DNA from: Achromobacter kerstersii
GTDB taxonomy: Bacteria; Pseudomonadota; Gammaproteobacteria; Burkholderiales; Burkholderiaceae_B
DNA length: 64,000 nucleotides
Reading direction: 5' to 3'
Assembly (NCBI RefSeq): GCF_902859595.1
Contig: NZ_CADIJQ010000018.1
Coordinates: 1-64,000 of the forward strand
Both the position numbers and the translations under genes were made by a program. The notes under the pieces are model-generated. The model ran no database searches, was not told the origin of the DNA, and saw nothing but the letters and a program-made list of their open reading frames with translations. Within the stretch, counting starts at the first letter, position 1; every line of letters begins with the position of its first letter. Shown one piece after another: positions 18,277 through 27,187 of the stretch.

Positions 18277-19170
18277 CTACGCTAGCGCCGTATCCAACAA
18301 GGTCATCAATACAAAGCCCAACATGAGGCCGCAAGTTGCCCACGCCTCGTGGCCCTTGCGATGCGATTCCGGGATGATTTCGTGGCTAACCACGAATAGC
18401 ATGGCACCTGCGGCAAATCCCAGGCCCCAAGGCAAGAGTTGCGCGGACACCCCGATCAACGCGGCGCCGATTACCGCGCCTACTGGCTCGATCAGGCCGG
18501 TGGCCATACCGATAGCCGTGGCGAAGCCGCGGCCGTAGCCGGCAGCGCGCAATGCGACGGCCACCACTAGGCCCTCGGGCACGTCCTGAATGGCAATGCC
18601 GATAGCCAGCGCGCTGGCGCGCAGCGCGTCCGTCCCGGCGTAGCCTACGCCGATCGCCAAACCCTCGGGCAGGTTATGCAATGTGATGGCGAAAACAAAC
18701 AGCCAGGCGCGGCGCAAGGTGCGAGGGTCGGTGCCTTCCCTGCCCTTGATGAAGTGCTCGTGCGGCACGCTTTGATCTAGCACCAGCAGGGCGGCCGCCC
18801 CAAGCAGAATCGCACCGCCCACGACCAGCCCTGCCGTCCAAGTTCCCATGCCGAGATCGCCCGCAGCGGCAACGGCGGGCATTACCAGGGAGAAGGCGCT
18901 GGCGGCCAGCATGACGCCGGCGCCGAATCCCAGCAGGCTGTCTTGCAGCTTGCCTGATAGCGTCTGACAGAACCACACGGGCAACGCACCAAGCGCCGTG
19001 GCGCCACCGGCAACTAGACCGCCCAGTAACGCGTCGCTTACATGTTGGTGGTGCGCGCTGAGGACCCGCCAGCCGTGATAGGTGCCTGTAATTCCCGCCA
19101 GCACAAGGAACATCCACATGCAGGCGCGCAGCGCCGTCATCCTGGTGGCAATGCGCGCGTCTGTGGTCAT
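18277..19170 (-). CDS. ZIP-family divalent metal transporter
   Basis: A 297-residue inner-membrane protein with about eight hydrophobic helices. The ZIP metal-site motifs are visible: TLHNLPEGLAIGVG in helix 4 and IQDVPEGL with VSHEIIPESHRKGHE in helix 5 and after. It probably imports zinc or other divalent cations. It starts at ATG 19170. The downstream gene order (YciE-like, DUF4142, DUF421) suggests a stress-response cargo rather than a metal operon. Length and topology fit bacterial ZupT/GufA-type proteins. Confidence 0.88.
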   Translation of the reverse strand: MTTDARIATRMTALRACMWMFLVLAGITGTYHGWRVLSAHHQHVSDALLGGLVAGGATALGALPVWFCQTLSGKLQDSLLGFGAGVMLAASAFSLVMPAVAAAGDLGMGTWTAGLVVGGAILLGAAALLVLDQSVPHEHFIKGREGTDPRTLRRAWLFVFAITLHNLPEGLAIGVGYAGTDALRASALAIGIAIQDVPEGLVVAVALRAAGYGRGFATAIGMATGLIEPVGAVIGAALIGVSAQLLPWGLGFAAGAMLFVVSHEIIPESHRKGHEAWATCGLMLGFVLMTLLDTALA

Positions 19171-19216
19171 GAGACATCTCTTGCGGTGGCGAGTAGCGGA
19201 CTACGGTAGGGGCGGG

Positions 19217-19723
19217 TTACTTCTCTTTCCCTGCCCGTGCCGCCTCAGCATTAGTCTGCTGCAGAGCAAGCAAGCCAAGCTTTTCATCTGTCGCCTTTTC
19301 TTCGGCCAGTGTCTCCTTTAGTAGCTTCACTGCGTCGTTCATGCCGAGCTGCTTGGCGAAGGTGCACAAGGTTCCGTAACTGGCAATTTCGTAATGCTCG
19401 ACCTTCTGCGCCGCGGCAATTAGCCCCGCGTCCCGCACCGGGCCCTTTTCCACGTCGTCAATCACGTCACTTCCTTCCTCCACCAGTCCCTCCATGGCGG
19501 CGCACTTCACGCGCTTCAAACGGAAGTCCGCGGTCTCGACGATCTTGTCGATACGTTCGACCTGCCCCCGTGTTTCTTCCAGGTGGAAGGTGAACGCCTC
19601 GGCGAGCGCCGGGTCGGTTGCAGCGCGGGCCATCTTGGGTAAGGCACGAGTAAGCTGCTTCTCGGCGCTGTAGATGTCCGAGAGTTCGTGAATAAACAGG
19701 TCCTTCAGGGTTTTTTGGGTCAT
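19217..19723 (-). CDS. YciE/YciF-type ferritin-like protein (DUF892)
   Basis: A 168-residue four-helix ferritin-like protein. It begins TLKDLFIHELSDIYSAEKQL, the hallmark of DUF892, with Glu and His residues placed along the bundle (HLEETRGQV, KVEHYEIASYGTL, EEKATDEKL) as expected for a di-metal site. Relatives are induced by osmotic or general stress. Their exact activity is unknown. It lies between the ZIP transporter and DUF4142 genes, all on the minus strand. Confidence 0.88.
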   Translation of the reverse strand: MTQKTLKDLFIHELSDIYSAEKQLTRALPKMARAATDPALAEAFTFHLEETRGQVERIDKIVETADFRLKRVKCAAMEGLVEEGSDVIDDVEKGPVRDAGLIAAAQKVEHYEIASYGTLCTFAKQLGMNDAVKLLKETLAEEKATDEKLGLLALQQTNAEAARAGKEK

Positions 19724-19798
19724 TGCGAGCTCCTGTGGGAAAAACGCTGCTGTCGGTAGCGTGGCCGGGACGAGGTTGCCCCCGCGTGCACGCCGGCA

Positions 19799-20365
19799 TT
19801 ACTTGGCCTTGGATTCAACGCCTTGCTGCAGCGCCTTGGCCTGCTCCAAGTGATGCTTCAAGTTGGGAAGCGTATCGGCAGCGAACTTTTTGACTTCCGG
19901 GTCTTTGGCTTCGCGAGAGGCATTTTCAAAGAGTTTGACGGCCTCTTCATGTGCCGAAACACCGATCTCTCCGCTATACGCTTTGTCAAAGCCCTCATCG
20001 CGCAATCCAAGCGCTTTTAACTTGGCGCTTTGAACCAAGGATGGTTCGGTGGGCGGCTCATAGCCTTTGCTTTTGGCAAGCACGGCCAATTTCTGTCCCA
20101 CTTCGGTGTGATCATTAATCATGGTCTGCGCGAACTTCTTGACGTCGGCGTTCGCAGACTTTTCCAGCGCCAACTTACTGCCCTCGATTTCGAGGTGACC
20201 AGATTGAGCCGCGTCGCTGAGAAAGCCACGGTCTTCGCTGTCGAGCTTATTCGCCGATGCCGGCACTTGCGGGGGGGGCGCGGCGGTCGTCTGCGCCTGC
20301 GTCGCGCCGCCCACTGCCAAAACACTGACGGCTAGGATTGCGGCTGGGAAAAAATGCTTCTTCAT
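19799..20365 (-). CDS. DUF4142 exported stress-associated protein
   Basis: A 188-residue periplasmic or outer-surface protein with a ferritin-like all-helical DUF4142 domain. I chose ATG 20365 because AGGAGG precedes it and a signal peptide starts there (KKHFFPAAILAVSVLAVGGA, cleavage near AQA). The mature domain shows DRGFLSDAAQSGHLEIEGSK, KKFAQTMINDHTEVG and DKAYSGEIGVSAHEEAVKLF. The first residues after the signal peptide are encoded by a run of eight C (20271-20278), a possible slippage site. Confidence 0.85.
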   Translation of the reverse strand: MKKHFFPAAILAVSVLAVGGATQAQTTAAPPPQVPASANKLDSEDRGFLSDAAQSGHLEIEGSKLALEKSANADVKKFAQTMINDHTEVGQKLAVLAKSKGYEPPTEPSLVQSAKLKALGLRDEGFDKAYSGEIGVSAHEEAVKLFENASREAKDPEVKKFAADTLPNLKHHLEQAKALQQGVESKAK

Positions 20366-20541
20366 GAATTCCTCCTGGAGTACGTCGACTGAAAATGGCC
20401 GATGTGATTCGACATACCCAGCCCTACAGCAAACCCCATTCCCACTCGTCACGATTGGGGCCGAACCAGTATTCAAAAATTTGGGAACGGCAATTGCGAC
20501 GCAGGTCGCTCAATCGCGAAGACAACTTTAAGGACGCAGCC

Positions 20542-21045
20542 ATGAGCCCCGACTGGCCGGCGATGTTCACATTTTCGATTTCTCCGTTCGAAATCTTTGT
20601 GCGCGGCACAATCGTGTACTGGTTTATTTTCGTGCTGCTCCGAATCGCGGGTAGGCGTGACGTCGGCTCCTTCGGTGTTGCAGACATGCTCGTACTCGTA
20701 CTGATAGCCGACGCTGCACAAAATGCAATGGCCGGGGAATACACGTCCGTTGTCGATGGATTGGTGCTGGTGTCCACTATCGTCGGATGGACGGTCGTGG
20801 TGGATCGGGTGGGGTTTTTCTTCAAACCGATCGGCCGGCTATTGATGTCAGAAAAAGTGTGCCTCGTCCATGACGGGGTCGTAGTGAGAAGAAACTTGCG
20901 CCGCGAATACATCACGGAAGATGAACTGATGAGCGAGCTGCGGCTGAAAGGCGTAGAGGACCTTGCTGACGTTCATCGTGCGTATATGGAGGCCGACGGC
21001 AATATCAGCGTGTTGAAAGCGAAGGCTTCCCGATCGAAAGCTTGA
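20542..21045 (+). CDS. DUF421 (YetF-like) membrane protein
   Basis: A 167-residue protein with three N-terminal transmembrane segments (EIFVRGTIVYWFIFVLLRI, VADMLVLVLIADAAQNAM, LVLVSTIVGWTVVVDRV) and a C-terminal cytoplasmic YetF domain (GVVVRRNLRREYITEDELMS, VHRAYMEADGNISVL). ATG 20542 has AAGGA about 9 nt upstream. The frame opens earlier but without a membrane-protein pattern. The family is of unknown function and is common in stress and sporulation contexts. It is transcribed divergently from the DUF4142 gene. Confidence 0.88.
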   Translation: MSPDWPAMFTFSISPFEIFVRGTIVYWFIFVLLRIAGRRDVGSFGVADMLVLVLIADAAQNAMAGEYTSVVDGLVLVSTIVGWTVVVDRVGFFFKPIGRLLMSEKVCLVHDGVVVRRNLRREYITEDELMSELRLKGVEDLADVHRAYMEADGNISVLKAKASRSKA

Positions 21046-21129
21046 TGCAGCCGGTGATGCAGGACAACCCGCGCTGCTGAATTCTTCCAGCAGTCGCAAC
21101 CGTGCGATTGCACGTTCAAGGGGTTCCAC

Positions 21130-22299
21130 ATGAAAGCACTTTGTTGGCATGGCAAACACGATGTGCGGTACGACACCGTTCCAGATCCAATCATCGAGCA
21201 TCCCGAGGACGCGATCATCAAGGTCAGTGCCTGCGCCATTTGCGGGTCAGATCTGCACTTGTTCGACGGCTTCATGCCGTCGATGAAATCCGGGGATGTG
21301 CTCGGCCACGAGTTCATGGGAGAAGTGGTCGAGACCGGTACAGAGGCCACCAGCCTTCGGGTTGGGGATCGCGTCGTCATTCCCTTCATCATTACTTGCG
21401 GACAATGCGAGCAATGCCAGCGCGGCAATTTCTCGCTATGCGAGCGCTCCAACCGCAACGCGGAGCAGGCCGCGAAAATGTTCGGCCACACCACGGCCGG
21501 ACTGTTCGGCTACAGCCATTTGACCGGCGGCTACGCGGGGGGCCAGGCAGAGTTTGTGCGGGTGCCCTATGCGAACACCACGCACGTCCAGGTGCCCTCC
21601 AATCTGTCCGATGATCAAGCGCTATTCCTGGGCGATATCTTTCCCACGGGCTGGCAGGCGGCGATGCAGTGCGATATCCAACCCACTGACACCGTCACCA
21701 TCTGGGGCGCGGGGCCGGTGGGGCAGATGGCCGTGCGCAGCGCCATGCTGCTGGGCGCCAAGCAGGTCATTTGCATCGATTCTGTACCCGAGCGTTTGAA
21801 GATGGCCAGTGATGGCGGCGCGATCCCTATCAATTTCGAAGCGGAAAGCGTTATTGACCGGTTGCAGTCGCTGACCCAGGGTAAAGGGCCCGAGAAATGC
21901 ATCGACGCCGTGGGCATGGAATCGCACTCCAGCAGCACGATGGAATCGATGTACGACCGAGTCAAGCAGGCGGTGGGCGCAGAGACCGATCGCCCGCACG
22001 TCCTGCGTGAAATGATCTACGTGTACCGGCCGGGTGGCGTGCTGTCGGTGCCGGGCGTCTATGGCGGGCTGATCGACAAGATCCCGTTTGGAGCCTCGAT
22101 GAACAAGGGCCTAACGTGGCGCATGGGCCAAACGCATGTTCGGCGTTGGACGGACGAGCTCTTGCAGATGATTGTCGAAGGGCGCATCGACCCTTCTTTT
22201 GTCATCACGCACCACGGAAAACTGCAGTCCGGTCCGGACTTGTACAAGACGTTCCGGGACAAGGAAGACGGCTGCATCAAGGTGGTGCTGGCGCCCTAA
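21130..22299 (+). CDS. Zinc-dependent alcohol dehydrogenase (MDR superfamily)
   Basis: A 389-residue NAD(P)-dependent dehydrogenase. The catalytic zinc site is [13 protein letters not shown], with GHEFMGEVV. The structural zinc lobe has [18 protein letters not shown]. The Rossmann motif is [20 protein letters not shown] long insert and the ending resemble glutathione-independent formaldehyde dehydrogenase-like members often found with stress genes. The family suggests oxidation of a small alcohol or aldehyde, with the substrate unknown. Its 3' end overlaps that of the convergent nadE pseudogene by 23 bp. Confidence 0.88.
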   Translation: MKALCWHGKHDVRYDTVPDPIIEHPEDAIIKVSACAICGSDLHLFDGFMPSMKSGDVLGHEFMGEVVETGTEATSLRVGDRVVIPFIITCGQCEQCQRGNFSLCERSNRNAEQAAKMFGHTTAGLFGYSHLTGGYAGGQAEFVRVPYANTTHVQVPSNLSDDQALFLGDIFPTGWQAAMQCDIQPTDTVTIWGAGPVGQMAVRSAMLLGAKQVICIDSVPERLKMASDGGAIPINFEAESVIDRLQSLTQGKGPEKCIDAVGMESHSSSTMESMYDRVKQAVGAETDRPHVLREMIYVYRPGGVLSVPGVYGGLIDKIPFGASMNKGLTWRMGQTHVRRWTDELLQMIVEGRIDPSFVITHHGKLQSGPDLYKTFRDKEDGCIKVVLAP

Positions 22300-23172
22300 C
22301 TTGACTGGCGGGCATGGGTGCGGCAGGTTCCGCGCACTTGTGGGCAGTGGCGTCATACTGCTTGAGGATGGTAGCGAGCGCGTCCGGGCGGACGCGTAGC
22401 CCTTCAAGAAAATCGTCGATCTCGTCGTAGGTCACCCCGAGCGCTTCTTCATCGGGGCGCAAGGGCTGAAGCGACGCCAGATCGGCAGTAGGCCCTTTGG
22501 TGATCAACCTTGCCGGCGCGCCAAGCATGATCCCCAGCGCCCGTACGCGCCTCTTCGTTACGCCGCGCAACGGCACGAGATCTGCCGCACCATCGCCGTG
22601 CTTGGTGAAGAATCCCATCAGCGCTTCTGCGGCTTGGTCCGTGCCAATGACTAGGCTGTCCTGCGCGCCTGCGATCGCGTATTGCGCGAACATCCGTTGC
22701 CGAGCCTTCATATTGCCCACGGTGAAAACTTCCACGTCGGGGTCCGCAATGATCAGGCCGGATGCGCTGAGGGCTTCGCACTGTGCGTCGACCGCCATCT
22801 TAATGTCGACCTGAATGCAATGGTCGGGCGCAATGAAGTCCACGCGAGCGCGGCGTCTTGTTCATCCTGTTGGTGCCCGTATGGTAGGCGGACCGCCACA
22901 AAGAACGCGTGCCGGCCGCAGTCGCGCAGGCGCCGTACAGCCAACTGCGCGAGCCTTCCCGCCACCAGCGAATCCACTCCGCCACTAATCCCCAACACGT
23001 AGCCCGCCTTGCCTGACTTCTCAAGTATGCTCTCCAGGAAGGCGGTTCGGCGGTCAAGCTCTGACGCCGCGTCGAAGGCAAGGGAAACCCCCAGTGCGCG
23101 TGAGATGGCGCGTTGCCTGGCGTGCGTCGGAGTGTGGTGGCGTCGGTGTCGCTGATGTTGCGTTTCGACCAT
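22277..23172 (-). pseudogene. nadE: nadE-like NAD synthetase, single frameshift
   Basis: The ATP-pyrophosphatase signature YVLGISGGVDSLVAGRLAQL lies in the first frame, which starts at ATG 23172 (MVETQHQRHRRHH). The second half, from DFIAPDHCIQVDIKMAVDAQ to GTDQAAEALMGFFTKHGDGA and DLVPLRGVTKRRVRALG, continues in another frame after a shift near 22850. All other blocks are intact, so this is either a very recent pseudogene or a sequencing error. Intact NadE would make NAD from deamido-NAD. The neighbouring CinA/PncC also belongs to NAD salvage, so the pair is probably functional context. Confidence 0.82.
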
Positions 23173-23200
23173 GAGGATCTCCTCGGATGCTTGAAGCGGA

Positions 23201-23707
23201 TTACAAACGGCCAGATGAGCGGCAAAGCAGAAAACTCTCGACAATGCCTGCCAACGCGAATTCGGCGTTAGCTTGACGTATGCAGTTGCGACCGCCGGAG
23301 AAGCGCTTCGTCGCTGGGTAGACCGTCGGGCTGGCGTCCGCCTGGCCCTGCTTGAACACCCATGCATAGCACTGGCTACCAGCGGGAATTCGGTCATCGG
23401 TGTCATCCGTGACGCCCGTATTGGCGACGGCGACATTCGCGGAACTGTTGCGCGCTGCTCCGAGGGCCATAGCGCGCGCCACGGCTTCGCTAGTTAAGTT
23501 GTGCGTCGACAGAATGGATTGCGGGGCCCCCAGGCAGCGCCTTTTCGCCTCAACGGAATAGGTCACAAAAGCGCATTCCAGCAGACTGTCTGCCCCGGGC
23601 ACGTCGGCAAGTGTTGCTGATATGAGGCCCGCAGTGCAGGATTCCGCTGTCACGAGCGTCAGTTGGTTCTCGAGCATGAAATTGGCCACACGTTCTACAA
23701 CGTTCAT
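23201..23707 (-). CDS. CinA C-terminal domain protein (nicotinamide-nucleotide amidase, PncC-like)
   Basis: A 168-residue stand-alone CinA_C domain. VTAESCTAGLISATLADVPG carries the catalytic Ser/Cys region, and YSVEAKRRCLG and AVANTGVTDD are conserved blocks. Stand-alone members deamidate NMN to nicotinate mononucleotide. ATG 23707 has GGAAG upstream and gives the usual family start. It lies upstream of the nadE-like gene on the same strand, consistent with an NAD-recycling pair (NMN to NaMN, then to NAD). Confidence 0.85.
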   Translation of the reverse strand: MNVVERVANFMLENQLTLVTAESCTAGLISATLADVPGADSLLECAFVTYSVEAKRRCLGAPQSILSTHNLTSEAVARAMALGAARNSSANVAVANTGVTDDTDDRIPAGSQCYAWVFKQGQADASPTVYPATKRFSGGRNCIRQANAEFALAGIVESFLLCRSSGRL

Positions 23708-23945
23708 TTCTTCCGTCCCGAGTCGGCTGGATATGACTCTGAAATTGATGAGCAGGGACAAGCCTTACCGAAGTTTGAAGAATGTACGACCGAAGTAATC
23801 AGCATCACGAGCGTAGAGCCATCGTGAAAAGCAATCCGCCCGAAAGCCCAGAGTCGCCGATTCCGCTCGACGCCAGACACTATCCCAATTTCCCGCTTGG
23901 AGCGCATCTGGGCCGTGCCGAGCGGGACTCAGTGCTTCAGTTCCA

Positions 23946-24839
23946 TCAGAGGATGCTGTCTTTCTGCAGCGGGGGGGCGGAACCTAGCTCTGCACCGGTG
24001 GTGGGATCGACGTCGGGGTCTGACTGTGTCCGAACAATCATGGCTTCCAACGCGGCCTCCTCCTCGCCATCCAAGCCCACGGATGCACTGCCGTCGCCGT
24101 CCACGGGTTCGATAACGTCGCCGCCAGAAACAAAGGTGAAATTCTCGTCGCTGTTCCAGGACCCACGCATATCCCCTTCGCCCTGGGAAAAATTGAAATA
24201 CACATTTGTGAAGCGTGGGTCCCCAGGCAGCTTTCCAGGCGGGAAATTGGGTTCCATCGAGTACAAGGCCTTTTCAAATGACTGCTGATGCGCGATCTCT
24301 CGCGTCATCAGAAACCCCAGTGCGTCCTTTACGCCAGCATCGTCGGTAGCGTTGATCAGGCGTTCGTAAATAATCTTGGCCCGTGCTTCCGCAGCGATGT
24401 TCGAGCGCAAGTCAGCCGACGGATCCCCAATAGAGTCGATGTAACCGGCGTTCCAGAGCTGGCCGCCAGAGTTGACGAGGGCGGGACCTCCGCCGTACAG
24501 CACTTGCGTGACGTGGGAGTCATTGCCTGGGCCATTAAGGCGTCGGTACAGATCGGCTTCCGACTCTGTCGCTTCAGATAGGATGCCTTTTGCTCCTTTG
24601 TTAAGCATGGAGACTAGAGTTCCTATCACTTCGAGGTGGCTTAGCTCCTCCGTTGCGATATCAAGCAACATGTCTTTCCTTCCCGGGTCATCCTCTGCCA
24701 AGGCCTGGGTGAAGTATCGACAGGCCGCGGCGAGCTCGCCCTGGGGGCCGCCAAACTGTTCCAGTAGCAAGTTAGCTAAACCTGGATTCGTTTCGGTAAC
24801 GCGTAGCGTGTACTGCAGTCGTTTGTTGTGCGCGAACAT
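23946..24839 (-). CDS. Manganese catalase (non-haem)
   Basis: A 297-residue ferritin-like enzyme that dismutates hydrogen peroxide with a dimanganese centre. The metal ligands appear in GPQGELAAACRYFTQAL, IATEELSHLEVIGTLVSML, NIAAEARAKIIYERL and TREIAHQQSFEKALYS (Glu, ExxH, Glu, ExxH). The C-terminal tail is acidic and variable, as in the family. ATG 24839 has AAGGAAAG upstream. Together with YciE, DUF4142 and DUF421 genes it forms an oxidative and general stress cargo. Confidence 0.92.
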   Translation of the reverse strand: MFAHNKRLQYTLRVTETNPGLANLLLEQFGGPQGELAAACRYFTQALAEDDPGRKDMLLDIATEELSHLEVIGTLVSMLNKGAKGILSEATESEADLYRRLNGPGNDSHVTQVLYGGGPALVNSGGQLWNAGYIDSIGDPSADLRSNIAAEARAKIIYERLINATDDAGVKDALGFLMTREIAHQQSFEKALYSMEPNFPPGKLPGDPRFTNVYFNFSQGEGDMRGSWNSDENFTFVSGGDVIEPVDGDGSASVGLDGEEEAALEAMIVRTQSDPDVDPTTGAELGSAPPLQKDSIL

Positions 24840-25454
24840 AATCTTTCCTTGATTGCGGGCCGTTCAGAATGAGCGGCTTGTCGTCGTTACTGCGTTGCAT
24901 CACGGCGGTCGGAGGGCGATCTGCCTTTGTGCGACGGATTTTGCATATTCAAGATATCGGGATGCGCGGGCTCCTCCGGCAAGATTAGGCAGCATGCAGC
25001 CTCACTTGGCTCCGACGTTTGGCGCATCCACTCCTGGGCGGAGGTGGAAGGTGCGCTAGGGGAACTGACCACCCGGTTCTCGCCGAAAATCGCGTTTCTT
25101 AAGTTGGCTCAATACCTAGGTGGGAATTGCCCCTTTCGAAGATTCCGCAATCGCCGTTCCCAAGGCTCAGGAGGGCGCCGCGCGACTAGTGTTTCCCGCA
25201 GATCGGGCCGTCTCATTTGTGCGAAGCAGTGAACCGGCCGTGGCGACCCCCCCGCGCAAGATATTTGTCGCGAGGTTATATCTACTCTTTGGGTTCTGAG
25301 CATGCGGTAAACGTAGGACGGGTACGACACTTGCGCCTGAAGTATTGGTTGGTGCCCTGAATGAACTCCAATGCATCGTTGCCGAACGATACGGACTGCG
25401 CGCTATGACATCAGTACGTCTGGTCCATCGTAAGAGTTTTCGAGGGTCACGGTC
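24840..25454. other. Intergenic, no confident gene
   Basis: About 600 bp. A minus-strand frame (24887-25072, 61 codons, ending NPSHKGRSPSDRRDATQ) and short frames near 25330-25430 exist, but none shows a recognised domain. This may be degenerate DNA. Confidence 0.35.
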
Positions 25455-25628
25455 ATGACAAATCCGAACAATATTGCTCCATGGGAACGCCGGTGGGTAT
25501 ACGTAAACGAGAACCGAGACCTGCTGTACTGGAGGGAGGCTCCAGGAGTGACTGCGCTCGGAATTCGGCAAGCGATCACAGCAGTGGGCGTATCTGTATC
25601 TGCTGTCAAAAGATACTTAAATAAATAG
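25455..25628 (+). CDS. DUF3606 small protein
   Basis: A 57-residue protein. The core WVYVNENRDLLYWREAPGV and LGIRQAITAVGVSVSAVKRY matches the DUF3606 pattern (I.VNE..ELRYWT..LGV....L..AV..VG.S..AV..YL). It is too short for most gene finders. The family function is unknown and small members are common in stress islands. A second member is encoded at 33515-33691. The ribosome-binding site is weak. Confidence 0.75.
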   Translation: MTNPNNIAPWERRWVYVNENRDLLYWREAPGVTALGIRQAITAVGVSVSAVKRYLNK

Positions 25629-25769
25629 GTGTTGCTTGTTGCCTGCCTACGCCATGCAAGTTTTCTACAAATCTCTTCAAGCGGAGCCAATCGCAAAGCT
25701 ACTTGTGGCCTACGCGCCAACCCGTCCGCGCCATGTGCGACACAACTCCTCCGCAAATGCATCAGTGCA

Positions 25770-26200
25770 AAAAATGTTGCTCCACCTAGTACGGCGATCA
25801 GGTGGCGGAGCTGGATGGGGTCGCTGTTGAGCCGCAGCGCCCGGTCTGCATCCCGGTCGGTGATCGTCAGCAGCACCGGGCAATACTTCACCGCCAGCAG
25901 CGCGATGCCCAATAGCGGGAGTAGCGGAGTGACGAGAAAGCTGTGGACCTGCCGCTCGATAGGCGGAATGTGCCGGCGTGCGGATGCGAACGCAAGGTCC
26001 CAGAGCGCAGTGGCCTTGTTCGTCGTGAAGAGGCCTATCAAGATGGCGAAGACAAGAGCATTAAATTCGAGGAAAAGACGCCAGTACGCCTGCCCCCATC
26101 TGCGCGAATATGAGCAGGTGAATTAGCGACTCTCAGTCGCCAGCATCGTGTTCGATCCGCGCTTTTCCATGGCACCACCAATCCGCCACGCCTGCAGCCG
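25770..26200 (-). pseudogene. Fragment of an unidentified membrane protein
   Basis: Reading across two frameshifts gives continuous hydrophobic coding sequence: HLLIFAQMGAGVLAS, FLEFNALVFAILIGLFTTNK and HSFLVTPLLPLLGIALLAVK. At least three transmembrane segments separated by frame changes suggest a decayed integral membrane protein. I do not recognise the family, and the 5' and 3' limits are uncertain. Confidence 0.4.
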
Positions 26201-26571
26201 TCCACAGCGATAGCACAAAGCACAAAGAGAAGCGCGAGGACGGGATCGTGGGCTGATGCAACCGCTCGACTATGCGACGAGAAGAGACCGAAACCGTCCA
26301 TAGTTCCTGGCATATGGGGTTCGTTCGTACTAGTTCACGTCAATCGGCGGGTCCCAGCCCAAGTAGGTTAGGGAAACGGCGCCTTTCTGGCCGGAAGCCG
26401 GCTTTGACGACTGACCGGTTGAATACCCACCGCAAAATCGGGCATGGGCGAGAACCAAACTGTGAAAGCGAATAGACCGACACACACCTACGTCGGCCTC
26501 GATCTCAGACAGGCCTGCGGAGCGTTTCCCCGATATCCGGCCACCAATGCCGACTAATGCCGAAGTAGGCC

Positions 26572-26796
26572 TCAAGGACGTTTGTGCGCTACGGCCACGG
26601 CAATGCTGCCATCGGGCAAGCGGTATTTGCCCTCCCCGAGCCAGATGACTGTCTCGCCGGTCTGGAGAGTGCAAACGTATTGATGCACCGGAGCTGCTTC
26701 GGAACTACGTTCGATGACCAGACGCCTTTCTATCCTGCAGGTCGATCGATCAGGCAGCTTAACGATGACATCGGACAACCGTGAGCCGGAGGCCAT
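26572..26796 (-). CDS. Small protein of unknown function, 74 residues
   Basis: I do not recognise the family. The protein begins MASGSRLSDVIVKLP and contains QYVCTLQTGETVIWLGEGKY, probably a small beta-rich fold. The start ATG 26796 is preceded by AAAGGAC, a good ribosome-binding site, which is the main reason to call it. It stands alone between a decayed membrane gene and the histidine kinase. Confidence 0.55.
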   Translation of the reverse strand: MASGSRLSDVIVKLPDRSTCRIERRLVIERSSEAAPVHQYVCTLQTGETVIWLGEGKYRLPDGSIAVAVAHKRP

Positions 26797-27187
26797 AATT
26801 CGTCCTTTCTGTAATGGCGCGACCGTGTCGGGATCGATCCAATTTGTCGGCGGTCAGCGCCTTCCCGTGACACCTCATTCATAGCATGCATGAAATTACA
26901 GGTACATCCGTCACGAGGCCAATAGTCGGCTGACAGAAATGCGCCCCATAAAAGGCGCCCGGTAAAAGCCCCCAGGACAGGGGGCTGAACGCGTTTCTGA
27001 GAGAGCTAAGAATAAGAACTCTTATGTGCTCGCGGAAAGCGATCTTGTGCTCACTTCCCGGCAGACGAACATGGTTCGGGTTGTCACCATTTTCGATGTA
27101 GCGCTCCGAGCGTACGATCACATCCAGGGCGCTTGGACAATGCCGCCTGCGGGGACGCGAACGAATTTTCGACCATCTAGAACGAAC
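26797..27187. other. Upstream region of the hybrid kinase
   Basis: About 390 bp without a gene. A short GC-rich hairpin, GCCCCCAGGACAGGGGGC, lies near 26968-26985. It is likely to contain the promoter of the downstream kinase, but no clear -35/-10 pair was identified. Confidence 0.4.
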
